Below, piece by piece: positions 51,623 through 64,000 of a stretch of 64,000 nt of DNA. The DNA is from DAOMFB01 sp963801475 (GTDB lineage Bacteria > Acidobacteriota > Thermoanaerobaculia > UBA5066). Each line of letters starts with the position of its first letter. The first letter of the stretch is position 1. The position numbers were made by a program, and so were the translations under genes. The notes beneath the pieces were generated by a model that searched no databases, had not been told where the DNA came from, and worked only from the letters and a program-made list of their open reading frames with translations. The stretch spans positions 186,001-250,000 of the forward strand of contig CAWDEX010000001.1 in NCBI GenBank assembly GCA_963801475.1. The letters are read 5' to 3'.

Positions 51623-52948
51623 TCACGCCGCGTCGCCGACCGCGGCGGCCCGGCAGAGCTCGAGATTCTTCGCGAGCGCCTCCACGATCTCCGGGTCGAA
51701 TCTTCCCCTCTCCGCCATTCCCCTCAGCAGCATGACCGCAATGTCCGGCTCGAGCGCGGGTCGGAACGGCCGCCTCTGCAGCAGCGCCTGAAATGTGTCC
51801 GCGACCGCGAGCGCCCGGGCCGGGAACGGGATCCGGGGGCCGCGCCTCCGGAACGGATTGCCTCCGCCGGAATACGTCTCGTGGAGGAAGGAGACCCAGG
51901 TGGCGAGGTTCCGGAACGGACTGAGCCGGCTCAGGATCTGAAACGTCTCGAAGCCGCGCCGGGAGATCGTCGAGGACTCTACGGCGTCGAGAGGCGCCTG
52001 CTTCTCCAGGATCTCTTCGGGAATGCGGAGCTTTCCCAGGTCGTGAAGAAGGCCCGCGATCTCGAGCTGGTCGCAGACGTCGCTCGACATGCCGAGGAGG
52101 CCCCCGAGAACCCGGGCCAGCCGGGCAACGCCGACCGAGTGCCGGGCGGTGAAGGCGCTCTTCGCGTCGACGATTCGAGCGAAGATAGCTGCGAGCTGGC
52201 GAAGGTGCCGGGCCTCGACCGTCTCGGGCCGGGAGGCCTGCACGGTATCCTCGATGTACCGCTCGATGTGACGTGGCTCGAGGCTGAGCCAGAAGGCCTC
52301 CGGGACCGAAGCTTCCAGGAAGGCGCCGACCAGCTCGGGGGAGAAGTGGCTCTTCGACCGTCGCGCGATACCGTCGCGCACGGCCCCGCGGTCCATGAGG
52401 ATTTCGTCCTGCTTGAAGGCGAAGCAGAGAGCGTCGGCCCGGTGGGCCAGGAAGACGGCGTTGGCGAGAAGGGCGATCTCCGGTTCGGTCTGGTCGCGGG
52501 CGGGGGAGTCCCAGCGGTCGTGATGGTGAAGGATGATCGATGCGGCGGGGCGTAGCGGCGGGAATCCGAAGAGAAGCCCGTGTCCGGCCAGACAATGCTC
52601 CGCCGATTCCTCCCAGTCGGAAGCGCCGACGAGCTTCCGGAGAACCAGGCTCGAGGACGCGCCGCAGTCGTGAAGGAGGGCGGATACGAAGAGTCGGTCG
52701 AGGGCGTCGGCGGAGAGCCCGATGACCTTGCCGACCTCCGTCGCCATGAATGCGACCCGCCTGCCGTGCCCGGCGTCTTCGATGCCGACGAGGTTGATGG
52801 CGTCCGACAGGGCGACGGCGACCTCGGTCAGACAGAAGGAGATTCCCCCCTCGGCGAGACCGGGGCGGGGTGAACTGGCCGGGACGAAGGTCGATCCGGC
52901 TCCTTCTGAAGAGCCTGAAGCCGGGCGGCCGAACGCGGGCGAGGACAT
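51623..52948 (-). CDS. Tandem HD-domain signalling protein (HD-GYP-like)
   Basis: A 441-residue protein with two HD phosphohydrolase domains. The first has HGRRVAFMATEVGKVIGL, LLHDCG and ILHHHDRWDSP; the second has ARHSVGVARLARVLGGLLG, LLHDLGKLRIPEEIL and FLHETYSGGGNPF. The GYP tripeptide of cyclic-di-GMP phosphodiesterases is degenerate in both (DSP and GNP). It may still hydrolyse a cyclic dinucleotide or act as a sensor of one. The first ~30 residues are low-complexity, and the true start may lie slightly downstream. A 129-bp gap separates it from the transferase gene. Confidence 0.82.
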   Translation of the reverse strand: MSSPAFGRPASGSSEGAGSTFVPASSPRPGLAEGGISFCLTEVAVALSDAINLVGIEDAGHGRRVAFMATEVGKVIGLSADALDRLFVSALLHDCGASSSLVLRKLVGASDWEESAEHCLAGHGLLFGFPPLRPAASIILHHHDRWDSPARDQTEPEIALLANAVFLAHRADALCFAFKQDEILMDRGAVRDGIARRSKSHFSPELVGAFLEASVPEAFWLSLEPRHIERYIEDTVQASRPETVEARHLRQLAAIFARIVDAKSAFTARHSVGVARLARVLGGLLGMSSDVCDQLEIAGLLHDLGKLRIPEEILEKQAPLDAVESSTISRRGFETFQILSRLSPFRNLATWVSFLHETYSGGGNPFRRRGPRIPFPARALAVADTFQALLQRRPFRPALEPDIAVMLLRGMAERGRFDPEIVEALAKNLELCRAAAVGDAA

Positions 52949-53077
52949 TTCTCTTTCCGTTTCCGGTCGGAGAGGGACGTCGCGGTGTCGCTCTCGCTGC
53001 CCGCCGGACTCTCTCTCAGGTGCCGGAACCAGCCTCCGAAGAGATCCTATCTCAATTCGGCGCGCGAGGCGGCGCGT

Positions 53078-53805
53078 TCAGGCGGTCCGCGTCACGGCGA
53101 CGGTCAGGACGAAGCCCTTCTCCTCGCGCCAGTACCCGGCGAGCGGCCGACCGCCCCCCGGAAGCGCCGGGTCGATCGAGGCCGCGAACCCTTTCCATCC
53201 GCCCCCCTCGGGGCGCGGGAGACCTTCCGTCTGGGAGGCGCTTCGGTCCGAAAGGAGAATTCCGACGGATCGCGTATCGGCGCGGAGACCGATGCGAAGC
53301 GCCTTCAGAACCGATTCCTTCGTGCTCCAGACCGCCGTGGCGAAGGGAGCGCGCGCGGACGCGGGGAGGGCGTCCCACGCGGCGGCTTCCTCGGTGCGGA
53401 AGAAATCCCGGACGAGGCCGGGCGAGCGGGGCGCGATTCGCTCGAGGTCGACGCCGACGCGGAGTCTCCCGCCGCCGTCGGGCCACGCCGCGCAGAAGGC
53501 CGTTCCCTCCGAGTGGCTGATCGAGACGCCGACGGGGAGGGCCTTTCCGCCGGCGAGGCGGACCACGGGCGCGCCGGAGGGCTCGGCCACGATTTCGAGA
53601 GCGTCGGGCGCCGGCTCGGCGTAGCCGGTCTCGCCGAGGACCCGGGCGACGAGGCACTTCGCGGCGAGGCGCCCGCGGAGCCAGTCGCCGCGCCGCTTCT
53701 CGACGCGGAAGCTCCCCAGCCGCCGCTGCTCCTCGGGTCCAAGCCATGCGGCCGGGTGCGACGCGGCGCCGGCCGGCAGCTCCGAGAGAAGCGTCCAGGA
53801 GATCG

Positions 53806-53809
<4 letters not shown>
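53078..53809 (-). CDS. Sfp-type 4'-phosphopantetheinyl transferase
   Basis: A 243-residue Sfp-type enzyme (two-fold repeat form). Motifs: VGVSISHSEGTAFCAAW, LRVGVDLERIAPRS with the Mg-binding Asp/Glu, and AVWSTKESVLKALRIGL with the catalytic W-x3-KE. It transfers phosphopantetheine from CoA to a carrier protein. GTG 53809 overlaps the megaenzyme stop (GTGA), so it is made together with that synthase, whose carrier domains have Thr in place of the usual Ser. This raises the question of what it modifies. Confidence 0.92.
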
Positions 53810-62232
<8,423 letters not shown>

Positions 62233-62243
62233 GGTCTCTCCAC

Positions 62244-63866
62244 TCAGGCGGGAAACGCCCGGGCGAGCTCCCGGGCGAGGAAGTCCTCGTCCTCGATCCG
62301 TCCGGCCTGGGCCGCGAAGGCCTTGTCGAGGCCGATGGCCGCGGCGAGTCCGGGATCCGTCTGTCCGGCGGCGCAGGCCCACTTGAGGCCGTCGGCCGCC
62401 ACCCTCATCAGCGCTTCGCGCGCGTGAACGCGCGCCATGGCCGGAAGGACCCCCTCGCCGAAGGGAAGAACGGTGGACGGCTTTGCCGCCGCCCGCTCGG
62501 AGAAGATCGCGGCCGTCTCGGCCCACGCGGTCAGCTCCCCGAGCCGGAAGAGGATGTGCTGGTTCCGGGTCAGGCGGTCGAGGCGGCACCGCTCGAGAAG
62601 CGCGCCGAGCGAGCGGAGCGCCTGCGCGGCCGTCGGGGCACCGGTCGCGGCCGTCCCGCCGAGCCGCGCCGCCCACTCCGCGTAATACGCCCCCTTGGTC
62701 TTCAGGTGCTGCTGCCAGCGGTCGCGGGCGATGGTCCACTCCATGATCTCGGAAGTCCCCTCGTAGATCGTCGTGATCCGCACGTCGCGCTTGATCTTCT
62801 CGACGAGGTATTCGCGCGTGTAGCCGTAGCCGCCGAGCGCCTGGATGGAGTCCTCGGCCGCCTTGTTCCCCGATTCCGTCGCCGTGTACTTCGCCACGGC
62901 TCCTTCGGTGGCGAGGTCGGGCTCGCCCCCTTCGATCCGCTCGGCCGTCCACTCGATGTAGGCCCGTGCCGCTTCCAGCCGGACGGCGTTGGGAACGAGC
63001 AGCTTGTGCGTGTACCCCTGCTTCTGGGAGAGAGGGGCTCCTCCCTGGACGCGCGTCTGCGCGTAGCGGATCGCTCGCGAAAGAGCCGCCCAGCCGGCCC
63101 CGAGGCCGAAAGCGGCCACCATGAGGCGCGTGTAGCCGAAGACGGCCTGCGCCTGCGCGAGCCCTCTCCCCTCGACGCCGCCGATGAGGCGGTCCGCCGG
63201 GACGAGCACGTCGTCGAGGAAGAGCGCGGCCGTGTTGCTGGCGCGGATGCCGTGCTTGTCCTCGGGCTTTCCGTGCGAGAAACCGGGCACTCCCTTCTCG
63301 ACCACGAACCACGTCGGCCCGGCGGGGGCGTTCGCGAGAATGGTGTAGAGGTCCGCGACGCCGCCGTTCGAGATCCACTGCTTACGCCCCGAGATCCTGT
63401 AGGCGACGGTCCTCCCGTCCTCGGTCACGGGAACGGCCTGGGTCTGAAGCGCGGCGAGGTCGCTCCCCGCCTGCGGCTCCGTGGCGCCGTAGGCCATCAG
63501 CAGCCCCTCGTCGGCGAGGCGCTTCATCCAGTGCGCCTTCTGCTGTGCCGTGGCCCCGACCATGATCGGGTCGGCGCCGAGGCAGGTGGCGAGGACGCCC
63601 GTGGCGATGCCGAGGTCGATCCCCGCCATCACCTCGCAGACGCGGTAGATGTCCCAGGCGCTCCCGCCGAGGCCGCCGGACTCCTCCGGAACGAACAGGA
63701 GATGGATTCCGATCTGCTGCGGGTCGTAGAGATCCTTCAGGACCTTTTCCGGAAAGACGTCCTCGTGGTCCAGCTTCAGGAGAAACTCCGGCGGAAGCTC
63801 CCGCTCCGCGTACTCCCGAAGCGTGGAAAGGAGCATCTCCAGGGTCTCGGTGTCGAGGCGCGCCAT
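62244..63866 (-). CDS. Acyl-CoA dehydrogenase
   Basis: A 540-residue flavoprotein of the acyl-CoA dehydrogenase fold: VPEESGGLGGSAWDIYRVCE, MAYGATEPQAGSDLAAL (FAD and substrate loop), GRKQWISNGGVADLY, and IQALGGYGYTREYLVEK. The catalytic base is Glu369 in TIYEGTSEIMEW. The protein is longer than standard mitochondrial-type enzymes (about 390), with a C-terminal extra domain as in some long-chain types. It lies 11 nt upstream of the megaenzyme, so it probably introduces or removes a double bond on its product or on the starter; inference. Confidence 0.92.
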   Translation of the reverse strand: MARLDTETLEMLLSTLREYAERELPPEFLLKLDHEDVFPEKVLKDLYDPQQIGIHLLFVPEESGGLGGSAWDIYRVCEVMAGIDLGIATGVLATCLGADPIMVGATAQQKAHWMKRLADEGLLMAYGATEPQAGSDLAALQTQAVPVTEDGRTVAYRISGRKQWISNGGVADLYTILANAPAGPTWFVVEKGVPGFSHGKPEDKHGIRASNTAALFLDDVLVPADRLIGGVEGRGLAQAQAVFGYTRLMVAAFGLGAGWAALSRAIRYAQTRVQGGAPLSQKQGYTHKLLVPNAVRLEAARAYIEWTAERIEGGEPDLATEGAVAKYTATESGNKAAEDSIQALGGYGYTREYLVEKIKRDVRITTIYEGTSEIMEWTIARDRWQQHLKTKGAYYAEWAARLGGTAATGAPTAAQALRSLGALLERCRLDRLTRNQHILFRLGELTAWAETAAIFSERAAAKPSTVLPFGEGVLPAMARVHAREALMRVAADGLKWACAAGQTDPGLAAAIGLDKAFAAQAGRIEDEDFLARELARAFPA

Positions 63867-63909
63867 GAATTCCCCCCGTGAACCGCCGGGTTCGGCTCGA
63901 CTCTACGCG

Positions 63910-63923
63910 TGAGCGGACGCTCA
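63910..63923. promoter_or_regulatory. Palindromic operator (TGAGCG-GA-CGCTCA)
   Basis: A perfect 6-bp inverted repeat with a 2-bp centre, 44 bp upstream of the acyl-CoA dehydrogenase ATG. Its form is that of TetR-family operators common before fatty-acid genes. Confidence 0.45.
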
Positions 63924-63947
63924 TCCCTTAGTGCAGATGCATTTGAA

Positions 63948-63969
63948 AGGAGAGGAGGGGCTCTCTCCT
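63948..63969. terminator. Weak hairpin near the window end
   Basis: AGGAGAG (63948-63954) and CTCTCCT (63963-63969) pair with an 8-nt loop. No U tract is seen on either strand; it may belong to a gene outside the window. Confidence 0.25.
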
Positions 63970-64000
63970 ACGCCGCGCCGTGGACGGAGACGTCGGGGCG

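Noticed and set aside
62233..63378. Upstream extension of the megaenzyme frame by 382 codons
   Set aside because: It would run through the acyl-CoA dehydrogenase gene in another frame and carries no domain; ATG 62232 has a ribosome binding site and opens the KS.

Overview
The window is a dense, roughly 69-70 % G+C bacterial chromosome segment. Several traits suggest a member of the Acidobacteriota, perhaps the Thermoanaerobaculia/Holophagae side: secreted DinB and prolyl-oligopeptidase proteins, a Ser/Thr kinase fused to a TonB domain, a one-piece pyruvate:ferredoxin oxidoreductase, and many sigma54 and HD-GYP type regulators. This placement is an inference from gene content, since no rRNA or marker phylogeny is present. 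No tRNA, rRNA, CRISPR array or insertion sequence was seen. No gene-free stretch exceeds about 300 bp; the longest are about 200 bp (30007-30208 and 51427-51622) and hold nothing convincing.

Layout. (1) 1-5.2 kb, + strand: a surface-polysaccharide operon of glycosyltransferases and SAM methyltransferases. Two of the proteins are glycosyltransferase/methyltransferase fusions in opposite orders, and neighbouring genes are joined by repeated 4-nt GTGA overlaps. (2) 5.3-10.5 kb, - strand: a GT39-like membrane glycosyltransferase and three methyltransferases. (3) 10.6-13.7 kb: a secreted S9 peptidase, a DinB-like protein, a 27-codon membrane ORF and an orphan C-terminal domain. (4) 13.7-18.4 kb: a nitrogen module, with a GAF-AAA-Fis enhancer-binding protein, amtB and a PII gene. 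Shared palindromes and a -24/-12 promoter suggest the regulator drives amtB-PII. A CPA2 antiporter follows. (5) 18.4-24.3 kb, - strand: an AlkD-like protein, a membrane protein, and a nifJ plus dihydroorotate-dehydrogenase-like operon ending in a strong hairpin. (6) 24.5-30 kb: htpX, terC, an OmpA-like lipoprotein, the kinase-TonB fusion with a DUF2238 protein, and a lipoprotein. (7) 30.2-31.0 kb: a secreted barnase-type RNase with its barstar inhibitor. (8) 31.1-33.5 kb: two membrane proteins resembling a cytochrome-bd-type module with a c-heme tail. (9) 33.5-42.2 kb: a deacetylase-like hydrolase, smc, a LuxR regulator, an FHA-AAA+ regulator lacking the sigma54 contact loop, and a histidine kinase. 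(10) 42.2-45 kb, - strand: a ketosynthase, a catalytically dead ketosynthase (chain-length-factor-like) and a thioesterase. (11) 45-53 kb: an MFS exporter, dCMP deaminase, a 2OG oxygenase-like protein, M28 peptidase, TonB receptor and a tandem HD protein. (12) 53-63.9 kb, - strand: acyl-CoA dehydrogenase, then a 2808-residue PUFA-synthase-like megaenzyme (KS-MAT-KS-ACPx3-KR-DH), then an Sfp-type phosphopantetheinyl transferase.

The most unusual points are these. All three tandem ACPs of the megaenzyme carry Thr where the phosphopantetheine Ser should be, although a transferase gene overlaps the synthase. The fatty-acid/polyketide pair at 42-45 kb has lost all three catalytic residues in one partner. 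The nitrogen regulator has a coherent set of operators. Many genes carry a -10 box 6-8 nt before the start codon, which suggests that leaderless mRNAs are common in this organism.
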